Counted from the stretch's first letter, positions 8,470-17,477 are shown. The stretch is DNA of 64,000 nt from Candidatus Heimdallarchaeota archaeon (GCA_019057815.1 JAHLWR010000006.1:1-64000); one strand, 5' to 3'. The notes: a model not told the origin generated them from the letters alone. Made by a program: numbers and translations.

Positions 8470-9384
8470 AGAGGCTAGAACTGCCATAACTGTGTGGAGA
8501 CGATTTTCAGCTTCATCAAAAACAACAGAATTCTCTGATTCAAAAACTTCTTCTGTAGCTTCTTTGTGCTTAAATGGTAAACAGTGCATGAATATATAAT
8601 TGCTTTTTGCATTTGCCACTAATTCTTTAGTTATAACATATTTTTTGAATAATGCAAGCTTTTTCTCAGCCTCAGCTTCTTCACCCATTGATACAAATGT
8701 ATCAGTTACAACAACATCTGCATTAGTGACAACAGCAATAGGATCATTGCTTATAACGATTTTTACTCCATTGTCTTCAGCAATATCTTTGGCTAATTCT
8801 ACAATTTCTTCAGACGGTTCATAACCTTTAGGAGTGGCAACAGACATATCTATGCCCATTTTTGCACAACCAATAAGAAGGGAGTTACAAACATTGTTGC
8901 CATCGCCAACCCAAGCAAGTTTCAATCCTGCTAGTTTTCCTTTATGTTCTTCAATAGTTAATAAATCTGCCAATATTTGTAATGGATGATATTTGTCAGA
9001 AAGAGCATTAATAACGGGTATTGATGAATTTTTTGAAAGTATATCAACATCTTCATGTGCATATACTCTAGCTAAAACGCCGTCTATCATTCGAGATAAA
9101 ACACGTGCAGTATCTTTAATTGATTCACCTGCGCCTAGTTGGATATCATCTTGTCCAAGGAATAGCGCGTGACCACCTAAAAAGAACATTGCAGTTTCTG
9201 TAGAAACTCTTGTTCTTGTCGATCTTTTCTGAAAAATCATCCCCAATGTAAACCCATCTAAGACTCGATTTCGCTTATATGCTTTAAAATCAGCTTTGAA
9301 TTTTTTAGATTCGTCAAGAAGATAACGAATTTCCTCTGGTGTGTAATCTTTTAGACTTAAAAGATGACGACCGCTTAAGTCCAT
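8458..9384 (-). CDS. argF: Ornithine carbamoyltransferase
   Basis: This enzyme makes citrulline from ornithine and carbamoyl phosphate in arginine synthesis, or runs backwards in the arginine deiminase pathway. At 308 residues it is normal length. The carbamoyl-phosphate loop is FQKRSTRTRVS (about residues 51-61), the ornithine loop is DTFVSMGEE, and the HCLP signature appears as FMHCLPF (about residue 266). The SMG loop distinguishes it from aspartate carbamoyltransferase. It stands alone, without other arg genes in the window. Confidence 0.93.
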   Translation of the reverse strand: MDLSGRHLLSLKDYTPEEIRYLLDESKKFKADFKAYKRNRVLDGFTLGMIFQKRSTRTRVSTETAMFFLGGHALFLGQDDIQLGAGESIKDTARVLSRMIDGVLARVYAHEDVDILSKNSSIPVINALSDKYHPLQILADLLTIEEHKGKLAGLKLAWVGDGNNVCNSLLIGCAKMGIDMSVATPKGYEPSEEIVELAKDIAEDNGVKIVISNDPIAVVTNADVVVTDTFVSMGEEAEAEKKLALFKKYVITKELVANAKSNYIFMHCLPFKHKEATEEVFESENSVVFDEAENRLHTVMAVLASLMG

Positions 9385-9575
9385 ACACTCACCTCAAGAG
9401 GTAGACATTGCGAGACTTTAAAAAATGTTCGATGAGGCTCTATAGCTACACACCTAAAAACCTTGACCAATAAAACAATAATTTCATATAAATTAATTGC
9501 CTTCAAAAATATGTTCAACAATCCATTTTTAGTTATATGAAAGAATTTTTAAGAATGTTTTAAGTCTTAACTACT

Positions 9576-9947
9576 ATGAACTATAAACGATTTGGTATAG
9601 CAACTCTAACAGGAGCACTATTAGGGGTTTTATGTATAATTGGTGCAAGTGGTCGAATTGGTGGTTGGACAGGTAATGAAGTAATACTTGTAGGGTTATG
9701 GTATAACCGCGTTATTATGGGCATGATTATCGGTTTAGCTGGTAATTTAATATTCTTCTCTGGAACCCCTACAAAAAAGTGGTTAAACACAGGAATGCGT
9801 GGTTTAATGTTTGGTATAATTGTTAGCCTTCAATTCTTCTTATCTTCAGATTTACTTGATTGGCCAACCTTCCTAGCAGGTTTCGCTTATGGTATAGTAA
9901 TAGACCTCTTAGCCACGGCTCTTGGTGAAAAAAAATCAAGAGAATAA
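9576..9947 (+). CDS. Small four-helix membrane protein, unknown
   Basis: A 123-residue hydrophobic protein with about four membrane segments: residues 7-27, 47-64, 75-91 and 98-116. Polar residues are concentrated in the short loops (SGRIGGWTGNE, TPTKKW) and the tail is basic/acidic (GEKKSRE). No family motif is recognised. A divergent promoter region of about 190 bp separates it from argF. Confidence 0.7.
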   Translation: MNYKRFGIATLTGALLGVLCIIGASGRIGGWTGNEVILVGLWYNRVIMGMIIGLAGNLIFFSGTPTKKWLNTGMRGLMFGIIVSLQFFLSSDLLDWPTFLAGFAYGIVIDLLATALGEKKSRE

Positions 9948-9967
9948 ATAAAAAATAAGAATCAACA

Positions 9968-11176
9968 TTAGAAAAAGGTTGGTTCTCCTTCAAATTGTCT
10001 TTTTGGAGGTTCCATTTTAGATGTTTCTTCAGGGGATAGAATCTCAATTATTTCGTAATTTGAAGTACCTATACCCATTTTTTCAACAAATCGTACTACT
10101 TCATAGGGATCTTTGTATGGACCATGAACTCTTGTAAATGGATGAAGATCCTTTTCAGGATCAAGATTTGCATTGTTAAAGAATGGAGGTATATTTTTCT
10201 CAATTAAACCTTCTTTCTTGATAAGGTCTAAAGAAGCAGTTTCAATCGCTACGATGTCAGTTGACCCCACTACACCTATATCATTGACAATAAATGGCTG
10301 CCCCATACCTAGACAATCACAATAAGCAGTAATCTGAAGAAGGAAACTAATGTAAAATACCTTTTCGGGTATAAATGTCTCAAGTACTTTTTGAGTTGCT
10401 ATCGCCATCATTTCCTGAAAGGCTGTGTAGCTTTCTCTAGGAAGCTTTACAGCCCCCATACCTTGATCAACTTCTAAACAAGTCATACATTGTCTACAGT
10501 CGTGATAATTTCTTCTTAATTCGTGTTTCTCTTCATTATAATTTAAAGCATGATAAGGACACATTTCAACAAGTTTCTTAGCTAATTCCGGGGTGCCTTT
10601 CTCTTTGTCCCACATGCTAGTAGAGTAGCTAGCACCATGAATTCGTGCCCATCTACTAGGTCCTGAGTATCCCCCAAGGGCCAAGTTTTTTATTGCTCCC
10701 CCAAATCCACAAGCTCCATGTCCTTTGATGTGGGAAAGATCAACAAGAACATCAGCATCTTTTAGAGCACCCGCTAAATCTAAGGAATCAAAACCTGCAA
10801 AACCACCGATTCCCACGCTAGAGACATAGCCATCTTTTACACCAGCTATGGGTATAATTGGGCATCCACAAGTGTACTCAGTATACCCTCTGTTAACTGC
10901 ATTGTATACTGCGGTGGGATTGTCTGTTACAAATGGAAACGCTCCTGTTTTCTTGATTTTTTCCACAATCCGTCTAATGAAAAAAACAGGTATTGTTTGG
11001 TAACCATCACTGAAACCAAGGTGCATCTTGATAGCTACCTTGTCTTTTGGTTCAATCTTAGTTTGTTCAATCAATATATCTGTGATTTTGTCTACTTTTG
11101 CTGCAAAAGAAGCAAAGGGTAATGCTCTTCCGTGCTGAACAGAACCAAAATAGACTCTCACCTTCTCAGAACTCAT
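9968..11176 (-). CDS. DUF362-family iron-sulfur protein
   Basis: The 402-residue protein matches the DUF362 family in its N-terminal two thirds: KVAIKMHLGF, FVTDNPTAVY, DVLVDLSHIKGHGACGFGGAIKNLALGG. Cysteines around residues 208-235 (CPYHALN, CRQCMTCLE) resemble a ferredoxin-like cluster site, although one of the two usual four-cysteine sets is degenerate. DUF362 proteins are widespread in anaerobic archaea and bacteria and their reaction is mostly undefined. It ends close to the convergent small membrane protein gene and has no obvious operon partner. Confidence 0.83.
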   Translation of the reverse strand: MSSEKVRVYFGSVQHGRALPFASFAAKVDKITDILIEQTKIEPKDKVAIKMHLGFSDGYQTIPVFFIRRIVEKIKKTGAFPFVTDNPTAVYNAVNRGYTEYTCGCPIIPIAGVKDGYVSSVGIGGFAGFDSLDLAGALKDADVLVDLSHIKGHGACGFGGAIKNLALGGYSGPSRWARIHGASYSTSMWDKEKGTPELAKKLVEMCPYHALNYNEEKHELRRNYHDCRQCMTCLEVDQGMGAVKLPRESYTAFQEMMAIATQKVLETFIPEKVFYISFLLQITAYCDCLGMGQPFIVNDIGVVGSTDIVAIETASLDLIKKEGLIEKNIPPFFNNANLDPEKDLHPFTRVHGPYKDPYEVVRFVEKMGIGTSNYEIIEILSPEETSKMEPPKRQFEGEPTFF

Positions 11177-11247
11177 ATAAATAAATTTGAATTCATGTAA
11201 TAAAGTCTTCGATAAAGTTTTTGTTTGAAAGAAAAAGGAAAAAAAGC

Positions 11248-11808
11248 TTAAGGTAATTTTGATCCGCAGTTTTCACAAAATTGTGCTTCAGGAATTGCTT
11301 TATGTCCACAGTATGGACAATATTCCGTTTCACTTGAAGGAAATATTACTTCTAGCTGTTTCTTTGAAGGAGGCTCAACAAATTCTGGGGCTTGGCGATA
11401 TTGTATTGATTCCCCTAGAAGTATTTCACCTGTATTTGAGTCATAACTATATTTAATCAAACCCTTAACTCGAAGGTCAACTAACACTCGTAGAATATCA
11501 TTGGGTTTAATACCCATTTCTTTAGAAAATCGATCTAAGTTTATACGATTACCAGTTGTATTTTGAAGTGACAGTAAGACATGTTTACGTAATCTACCAT
11601 CACTAAAATAATCTTTGAAAGCCCCCAAAGCAATAAAGAAAGCAGGAATAAATAACCAATAACCCCAATCTGCTAGTCCTATGAAATCGATGTCTATATA
11701 TCTAAATATAAGTGATATTACTCCAACTAACGCAAAAACGAAAGCAGTACCAAAAGCAGAGTAGCTTCCGGTGTAGCTTTTACGATAATAATATCTTTGT
11801 TTGGGCAT
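11248..11808 (-). CDS. Membrane protein with winged-helix-like middle and zinc ribbon
   Basis: A 186-residue protein with two N-terminal transmembrane segments (about residues 18-36 and 46-62). A middle region (about 75-130) reads like a small winged-helix domain (NRINLDRFSKEMGIKPNDILRVLVDLRVKGL), and the C-terminal zinc ribbon is CPYCGHKAIPEAQFCENCG. The combination suggests a membrane-anchored cytoplasmic regulator or adaptor. No specific family can be named. Confidence 0.72.
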   Translation of the reverse strand: MPKQRYYYRKSYTGSYSAFGTAFVFALVGVISLIFRYIDIDFIGLADWGYWLFIPAFFIALGAFKDYFSDGRLRKHVLLSLQNTTGNRINLDRFSKEMGIKPNDILRVLVDLRVKGLIKYSYDSNTGEILLGESIQYRQAPEFVEPPSKKQLEVIFPSSETEYCPYCGHKAIPEAQFCENCGSKLP

Positions 11809-11931
11809 GACTTATCCTCAAATTTAAGGCGCATAACTATGATATAAAGCTTAGCAAATCAAAACATAAGCGTAAACTTTTTAATAGAACTCGATTAGAA
11901 CGAAAGTAACATCGAAATTTATCTAAAACGT

Positions 11932-12006
11932 GCCTTGATAGCTTAGCGGGAGAGCGCTGGACTGAAGATCCAGTTGTCGCGTGTTCGAATCACGCTCAGG
12001 GCTCCA
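11932..12006 (+). tRNA. tRNA-Phe (GAA)
   Basis: Full cloverleaf without intron: acceptor GCCTTGA/TCAGGGC, D stem GCTT/GAGC with one G-T pair, anticodon stem CTGGA/TCCAG around the loop CTGAAGA (anticodon GAA), T arm GCGTG-TTCGAAT-CACGC. CCA is encoded. The discriminator base is T where phenylalanine tRNAs usually have A. Confidence 0.92.
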
Positions 12007-12219
12007 TCCTTCCTTTTATATTTTTATGTCCTTCTTTCTTTACAAACACTCTTGGATTTCCATTCACACCTTTTAAAGCATATTATTTTTCTTCTAACAA
12101 TGCTATTATTTCTGAAATAGTAAGTTAAGTGGAGTTTTATAACTTACAATTATTGAAATAAGTTTGAAACCGTTTAAATACTATCGTCTAATATAGTATC
12201 TTAGAAAGGATTGATATTA
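12007..12219. other. Intergenic region with inverted repeat
   Basis: An AT-rich region of about 210 bp between tRNA-Phe and a small gene. The only structure seen is the 7-bp inverted repeat GTAAGTT (12120-12126) / AACTTAC (12141-12147), with a further TAAGTT near 12160. This lies upstream of the TATA-like box and could be an operator. No coding sequence is seen before 12220. Confidence 0.5.
12173..12180 (+). promoter_or_regulatory. TATA-like box for the 12220 small gene
   Basis: TTTAAATA lies about 40 bp before the ATG at 12220, preceded by a purine-rich GAAACCG that could act as BRE. Transcription would start near 12205, leaving a leader of about 15 nt that includes AAGGA. Confidence 0.45.
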
Positions 12220-12345
12220 ATGAACCCATCAAATAAAAACCAACATCTAAAAATGATTAACAAGCAAAAAATAACAATAGAAGATAAAAGAAATGAACAG
12301 ATCAGAAGAGTAGTTCCATATGGTGGGCAATTACTAGTTCTCTAA
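12220..12345 (+). CDS. 41-residue small protein, unknown
   Basis: The short frame runs from ATG at 12220 to TAA at 12343-12345 and has AAAGGA nine bases upstream and a TATA-like box further up. The protein is lysine/asparagine-rich and ends in VVPYGGQLLVL. A second 41-residue frame at 14449 ends in SVFNGQLVIY, with QE/EQ and GQL at the same distances from the C-terminus. This suggests two members of a small family, perhaps regulatory peptides or peptide precursors. Its size makes chance possible, and the rest of the two sequences differ. Confidence 0.45.
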   Translation: MNPSNKNQHLKMINKQKITIEDKRNEQIRRVVPYGGQLLVL

Positions 12346-12568
12346 TTTCCTTTTTTCTTTTCTTGCTTATAATTTCTTTTATTCCTTTGAATATACTACT
12401 TAATTTGCTTTCAATATTAATGAACCTAGATTAAATAGCTAGGTGCTTAAACAGGTATTATTTTTACGGAACAATTTTCTACTCTAAATCTAATATTATT
12501 AAGTATTTTAGCAGCTAAAGAGTTTAAAAAGGATAATCTTTTTATCTAAAAAGTAGCTGTTCTTATTT
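12346..12568. other. Intergenic region, aldo/keto reductase upstream
   Basis: An AT-rich spacer with no further reading frame. TTTAAAAAGG around 12520 is a plausible TATA-like element for the reductase gene. Nothing else is recognised. Confidence 0.4.
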
Positions 12569-13549
12569 ATGAAATTCAAAAGATTGGGTTCAACAGGTAT
12601 CAAAATATCCCCAATAATTCTGGGAACAATGCAATTTGGGTGGCGAATAAATGAAGAAGAATCATTTAAAGTAATGGATAAAGCAATCGAACTAGGGATT
12701 AACTGTTTTGATACTGCTGATATTTATAGTCGTAGGGCTAATAGTTATCCCGGCAAATCAGAAGAAATAATTGGAAAATGGTTAAAGGACAGAAAAATAA
12801 GAAACGATCTCATTCTTGCCACCAAACTTCGTGGAGCAATGAGTGATGATATAAATGATAAAGGATTGAGTAGACGCCATGTGCGCCAAGCAATAGTTGG
12901 AAGCTTAAAACGATTACAAACCAACTGGGTAGACCTTTATCAGATTCACAGTTTTGACAATGACACAGAAATCGAAGAGACGCTCCATGCACTCAATATT
13001 CTAGTAGATGAAGGTTTAGTTAACTATTTAGGCGCATCAAACGTTCATCCTTGGCAATTGGTGGAATCTTTTTGGATAAGTGAAAAATATGGTTATGCAC
13101 GATTTGAGACCGTACAACCACCCTATTGTATAATACGAAGAATGCTCGTTGAGCATCAAATGTGCCATGTTATTAAGAAATATAGAATTGGTGTTATTTC
13201 TTATAGTCCTTTGGCAGGCGGTTTTTTAACAGAACGATATTCTAGAGAGCAATCTCTTCCAGATACCCCGAGGGGTGAAGGAGCTCAAAAACGATATTTT
13301 ACGGATAAACGATGGAAAATACATGAGTCTGTAAGAGAAATTGCAGAATCAAAAGATGTGAAAATGACGCAAATAGCTCTAGCGTGGGTACTAACTAAGG
13401 ATATCATTACTGCACCTATTATAGGCGCAAACAGTGTTAAGCAATTAGAAGAAAATATTGGCGCACTGGAAATCAAATTGGAGGAAAACGAAATAAAAAA
13501 ATTAGATGAAATATCCGATTGGATACCTGATTTTGAAGCAATTAGATAA
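12569..13549 (+). CDS. Aldo/keto reductase
   Basis: A 326-residue NADPH-dependent carbonyl reductase of the AKR superfamily (TIM barrel). The tetrad is visible: Asp and Tyr in FDTADIYS (about residues 48-53), Lys in LATKLRG (about 86) and His in YQIHSFD (about 127). The cofactor-binding C-terminal segment APIIGANSVKQLEENIGAL is typical. The N-terminus MKFKRLGSTGIKIS is standard for the family. The substrate cannot be inferred. It converges with the gelsolin-like gene 12 bp away. Confidence 0.92.
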   Translation: MKFKRLGSTGIKISPIILGTMQFGWRINEEESFKVMDKAIELGINCFDTADIYSRRANSYPGKSEEIIGKWLKDRKIRNDLILATKLRGAMSDDINDKGLSRRHVRQAIVGSLKRLQTNWVDLYQIHSFDNDTEIEETLHALNILVDEGLVNYLGASNVHPWQLVESFWISEKYGYARFETVQPPYCIIRRMLVEHQMCHVIKKYRIGVISYSPLAGGFLTERYSREQSLPDTPRGEGAQKRYFTDKRWKIHESVREIAESKDVKMTQIALAWVLTKDIITAPIIGANSVKQLEENIGALEIKLEENEIKKLDEISDWIPDFEAIR

Positions 13550-13561
13550 TTGGAATTAATT

Positions 13562-14239
13562 CTATTTCCAGAATTGCCACCATTTCTTCTTTCTTTCTTC
13601 TTTTTTATCTACTGTTCTCCTTAATTCCATCATTCCGTCTTTTAATGCAATTTTATAAACTAAACTTCTGAAACCTTCTGGCTCCTGTTCTTCTTCAATA
13701 GTATAGATAAGGGGTTTTCTTTTTCTTTCTGTATCTAGTATTCTAGATATTTTTCCCGCTTCATATTTCTCTCTAACTTGGCTGTTTTTACCTATCCACA
13801 CGTATATTTTATCATAAGCGTCGAGAACAAAGGCGTTTTCAGATTCAAAGGCCTTATATTCGATTGGGGCTTCTTTTACATTCAATTTCCCCGTTTCATC
13901 TTGTTCTATTTTTAACAATCGAAAATCTTTTTGGTGTTTTTTCTTGAGGTGTACAAGAAAGCCTGGAGTATCCCCAACCACAACTTCGTAATTGATGAGA
14001 CTGTTGAATTCTTCCGGCTCATCTCCCTCCATAATCGTCTTGATTTTAAGATTTTTATTTTGTTCTTCAACAACTTTCGCTCCCCATGCCCCAACTGCTT
14101 TGTCATCAGCATAAGATTTTGATCCTATCCAAATCCAAAGCGTCTGATCGGTTTCAACAACGTAAACGTCTCCGTTAAGAAATTTGTAAGGTTCTTTTTG
14201 AGGAACTAATTCCCTATACATTACATGATAAACTTTCAT
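13562..14239 (-). CDS. Two-domain gelsolin-like protein (Asgard ESP)
   Basis: A 225-residue protein with two gelsolin-homology repeats. Repeat 1 (about residues 20-95) contains GDVYVVETDQTLWIWIGSKS and PEEFNSL. Repeat 2 (about 125-200) contains NAFVLDAYDKIYVWIGKNS and EGFRSLV. The pattern of an aromatic WIWIG strand followed by a charged helix and the (P)EGF-SL turn is that of gelsolin/villin actin-binding domains. Two-domain gelsolins that act on actin filaments are known from Asgard archaea. A basic, tryptophan-rich tail (KKKWWQFWK) follows the second repeat and could bind membrane or actin. No actin gene lies in the window, so actin regulation is inferred from family knowledge. Confidence 0.85.
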   Translation of the reverse strand: MKVYHVMYRELVPQKEPYKFLNGDVYVVETDQTLWIWIGSKSYADDKAVGAWGAKVVEEQNKNLKIKTIMEGDEPEEFNSLINYEVVVGDTPGFLVHLKKKHQKDFRLLKIEQDETGKLNVKEAPIEYKAFESENAFVLDAYDKIYVWIGKNSQVREKYEAGKISRILDTERKRKPLIYTIEEEQEPEGFRSLVYKIALKDGMMELRRTVDKKEERKKKWWQFWK

Positions 14240-14370
14240 ACATGTAATAGTTTCTTATGAATTAAAAAATTTATGTGCTAAAATTTGTATTTCAAGAGCT
14301 TTTGTGTTCTTCGAATACAAGTATTTTTTGTGGTGTTTATATTGTTTTGTCCTTTACAAAATATGGTGTA

Positions 14371-14423
14371 ACTGGTCATCTAATGGGCACTTGTTCTCAT
14401 TATGTTATTATTAGGTGACCAGT
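14371..14423 (+). promoter_or_regulatory. 14-bp inverted repeat upstream of small gene
   Basis: ACTGGTCATCTAAT (14371-14384) and ATTAGGTGACCAGT (14410-14423) are complementary at 13 of 14 positions, and the exception would be a G-U pair in RNA. The loop is 25 nt. A TATA-like TTTATATT near 14337 would place the hairpin in the leader of the gene at 14449, so it may be a leader RNA structure or an operator. Confidence 0.5.
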
Positions 14424-14448
14424 GCATAGTATACCCCGGTGAAAGGAA

Positions 14449-14574
14449 ATGAAAACAACAAGAAATTCTAACCAAACTGAACATGTTGAAAAAGAATGGA
14501 GATATCAGGTATTAGTGAATGAGGAACAGAAGAAAAACATTAGCGTGTTCAATGGACAGCTTGTGATTTATTAA
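14449..14574 (+). CDS. 41-residue small protein, unknown
   Basis: The frame from ATG 14449 to TAA 14572-14574 has a strong ribosome binding site (GGTGAAAGGA) directly upstream and a 14-bp inverted repeat before that. The protein is hydrophilic, with the C-terminus SVFNGQLVIY. It is the same length as the protein at 12220 and shares the position of GQL and of a Glu/Gln pair. No known family is recognised. The good translation signal makes it more likely to be real than the 12220 gene. Confidence 0.5.
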   Translation: MKTTRNSNQTEHVEKEWRYQVLVNEEQKKNISVFNGQLVIY

Positions 14575-14638
14575 TTCCTTTTTCAATCGAAATCTAAGAA
14601 CTTCGAAAATCTTTTGTATCTCATCCCAATTTTTTCTT

Positions 14639-15205
14639 ATGAATTTAAGTGATTTTGAATCAATTGATGCTTCAAATCTCCTTATTGTTATTGTAGATCC
14701 CCAACCACGTATTCTCTCAGCTACAATTTCACATGAAAAAGTCCTTAATAATATTCTTCTTCTGATAAGAAGCGCAAGAGAATTTGAAATACCTATCATA
14801 ATCACTGAACAATATCCAAAAGGGCTTGGAAACATAAGTGAAAAAATAGCGGAATTAGTAGATAAAGCAACCCCCATAGTTGAAAAATTGGAGTTTGATT
14901 GTTTTGAAAATGAAAAGTTTACTGAAACGATTCACTCTTTTTCATCTCGAAAATATGTTGTACTCGTTGGCGTTGAGGCTCATATTTGCCTCTTTCAAAC
15001 AATTTTGGGTGCAATAAAAAACGATTATATTCCAATTATTATCTCTGATGCTGTATCATCTCGAAAAGAATCGGATTATCGAACCGCGTTTAATTGCTAC
15101 AAGTCTTTAAACATCCTTATTCTTTCAACAGAAATGCTAGTTTATTTCCTGTTAAAAAAAGCAGGTACTCAAAAATTCAAAAATTTGCTGAAACATCTTA
15201 AGTAA
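14639..15205 (+). CDS. Isochorismatase-family hydrolase
   Basis: A 188-residue cysteine hydrolase. The likely triad is Asp in VIVDPQPR (about residue 21), Lys in EQYPKGLG (about 60) and Cys in VGVEAHICLFQT (about 117), the arrangement of isochorismatase/nicotinamidase-like enzymes. The GVEAHICLFQT segment matches the family block containing the nucleophile and its preceding cis-peptide. The substrate is unknown; family members cleave isochorismate, nicotinamide or carbamates. ATG at 14639 is chosen. It lies 64 bp after the small gene and may share its promoter. Confidence 0.82.
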   Translation: MNLSDFESIDASNLLIVIVDPQPRILSATISHEKVLNNILLLIRSAREFEIPIIITEQYPKGLGNISEKIAELVDKATPIVEKLEFDCFENEKFTETIHSFSSRKYVVLVGVEAHICLFQTILGAIKNDYIPIIISDAVSSRKESDYRTAFNCYKSLNILILSTEMLVYFLLKKAGTQKFKNLLKHLK

Positions 15206-15392
15206 GTAGCCCCCAAGTCGAACCTCACGTCACTCTATTGTTCCTCAACATAGTTACATTTAAACAAAAATAAGTCTTTTTACAAAGAACTTAGCTCATA
15301 TTTGTTTACTTTTCTCAATTTTTCTCTAAATTTAAAGTTCTCCTAACATTTAAATTCGCTTTTTTCCATCTCATTATAGAGGAATTAGATTG

Positions 15393-17462
15393 ATGAATCT
15401 CCAACCACCCATTAGGATTGGTATTGATACAGGAGGAACATTTACAGACTTTATTATAGTATCGGGAGGAACAGGTGAAATTCGAGCATGGAAAATTCCT
15501 ACAACACCAAATGATCCCAGTGAATGTATTATTAATGGGTTAAGAGAAGCTATGAATCTATTCCATTTTGAACCACAAGATATTGAGCTTCTTATACATG
15601 GTACAACTATAGGAACTAATGCTTTTTTGGAAGATAAATGCCCAAATATTGCATTTGTAACCACTAAAGGGTTCCATGATATAATTGAAATAGGGCGTCA
15701 ACAGCGTTCGGAATTGTATAACCTAAAGTTCAAGCAAGAATATCCCCTATCTTTCACAAAAGATGCTATTTTTGAAGTGGAAGAAAGGATGGATGAAACT
15801 GGTCAAATCATTAAACCTCTAAAAGAAAAATCTTTAGAAAAACTACTTAATCTTCTTAATTCCAAAAAAATAAAAACTGTAGCACTTTCATTACTTTTTT
15901 CGTTTCTTAATCCAACACATGAAGAAAAAATAAGTTCTTATTTGACTGATAGGGGTTTCAATGTTTTCCCATCTCATGAAATAAGCCCCCAAATAAAAGA
16001 ATATGAAAGATCCGTGACTACTATAGTTAATGCAAAAGTCAGTCCTATAGTAAACAATTATCTGCAAAGACTCCAGTCAAAATTGCTCAGAGAAGAAATC
16101 AACAAGCCTTTGTTAATAATGCAGTCCAATACGGGAATGAGTGATGTTTCAACCATTAGTCGTTCTGGGATACAGACACTTTACAGTGGTTTGGCAGGGG
16201 GAGTAATTGCAGCAGCAGAAAGTTTGAAGCATTTAAATCGAACACATCTTATATCCTTAGATATTGGTGGAACTTCAACAGATGTTTCCGCAGTTATTGA
16301 CCGTCCTATAATCCTCCGTTCAAGAATATTCAGCGGTTTCCCACTTGTGGCAAATATGGCAGATATTGAAACTATTGGCAGCGGAGGAGGATCAATAGCT
16401 ACTTTTAGGGCTGGTTTGTTAACAGTTGGACCAGAATCTCAAGGAGCTAATCCTGGACCTGCTTGCTATTCGTTAGGAGGAAATGAAGTAACTTTAACTG
16501 ATGCAAACATGTATTTGGGTTATGTCCATCAAGATAATTTTGCTGGAAACTTATCAATAGATGCAAAAAAATCTCTTTTCTACTTGAAGAAACTCCTCAA
16601 AGAAATACGTTTATCGCCCTTTCCTTTAGAGCTAGAATCTGTCGATCATTTGGCTCTATCAATCAGGAAAATACTAAATCACAATATTGCTCAAGCTATT
16701 AGGGTAGTAACTATTCAGAAAGGTCTGGATGTAAGAGATTTTGGCCTTTTAGGCTTTGGTGGAGCTGGACCAATGCAAGCTTGGGATATAGCCCAAGAGC
16801 TAGAAATAGAATCGGTTATTATTCCTCCTTTCCCTGGTGCATGGTCAGCTTATGGACTTGTTGCAAGTAAAATAAAACATGAAAAAACTCATTCTTATTT
16901 ACAAGAAATAAATGAAATAAATCTTGATAAAATAAATAATAAATTTGAGTCCATTCAAGAAGAATTAAAAGAAATCTTAGATAAGGAAGGAGTGGAAAGA
17001 AAGGATCAATCGTTCAATTATTCGTTGGACTTAAGATATTTGGGTCAAGCAGAATTTCTAACTATTTCTATATCTTATCCAGTCATTAAAAGTCAATTAT
17101 TCCCAATTGTAGAAGATTTTCATAATTTACATCAAAGAAACTATGCTTGGAAGAGTGATGAGTTGAGCGTAGAAATTGTGAATTTGTCTGTCGAAGCTAT
17201 TGGCGATGTACCAAAAATTGAAATCAAGAAATTGACTTCGGGTTCTACGAACCCTCCGGAGATAGCTTATAAGAGAAATAGAAAAGTTATGTTTGATGAA
17301 AATTGGTTGGAAACAGCTGTTTATGCTAGAATTGAACTAAAAGCAGGTAATATTTTGGAAGGTCCCTGTATAATCGACCAACTAGATAGTACAGCTGTTA
17401 TTCCTCCTAATGTGTATGGAGAAGTAAATAAAATGGGTTATATTTTTATGAAAAAAAGATAA
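15393..17462 (+). CDS. hyuA: Hydantoinase A / 5-oxoprolinase-type subunit A
   Basis: The 689-residue HyuA-family subunit of an ATP-dependent hydantoinase, oxoprolinase or related amidohydrolase. It has the N-terminal ATP-grasping motif GIDTGGTFTDF (residues about 10-20), LLIHGTTIGTNA, SLDIGGTSTDVS in the middle, and IGSGGGSIA followed by GPESQGANPGPACY. The ATG at 15393 is chosen over TTG 15390 because GAGG sits upstream. HyuA normally pairs with HyuB: here the next hyuB is a truncated copy at 17914, and an intact one lies at 30879. The C-terminal part is normal in length. The substrate is not determinable from sequence. Confidence 0.92.
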   Translation: MNLQPPIRIGIDTGGTFTDFIIVSGGTGEIRAWKIPTTPNDPSECIINGLREAMNLFHFEPQDIELLIHGTTIGTNAFLEDKCPNIAFVTTKGFHDIIEIGRQQRSELYNLKFKQEYPLSFTKDAIFEVEERMDETGQIIKPLKEKSLEKLLNLLNSKKIKTVALSLLFSFLNPTHEEKISSYLTDRGFNVFPSHEISPQIKEYERSVTTIVNAKVSPIVNNYLQRLQSKLLREEINKPLLIMQSNTGMSDVSTISRSGIQTLYSGLAGGVIAAAESLKHLNRTHLISLDIGGTSTDVSAVIDRPIILRSRIFSGFPLVANMADIETIGSGGGSIATFRAGLLTVGPESQGANPGPACYSLGGNEVTLTDANMYLGYVHQDNFAGNLSIDAKKSLFYLKKLLKEIRLSPFPLELESVDHLALSIRKILNHNIAQAIRVVTIQKGLDVRDFGLLGFGGAGPMQAWDIAQELEIESVIIPPFPGAWSAYGLVASKIKHEKTHSYLQEINEINLDKINNKFESIQEELKEILDKEGVERKDQSFNYSLDLRYLGQAEFLTISISYPVIKSQLFPIVEDFHNLHQRNYAWKSDELSVEIVNLSVEAIGDVPKIEIKKLTSGSTNPPEIAYKRNRKVMFDENWLETAVYARIELKAGNILEGPCIIDQLDSTAVIPPNVYGEVNKMGYIFMKKR

Positions 17463-17477
17463 TTGTGCTCAAAATTT

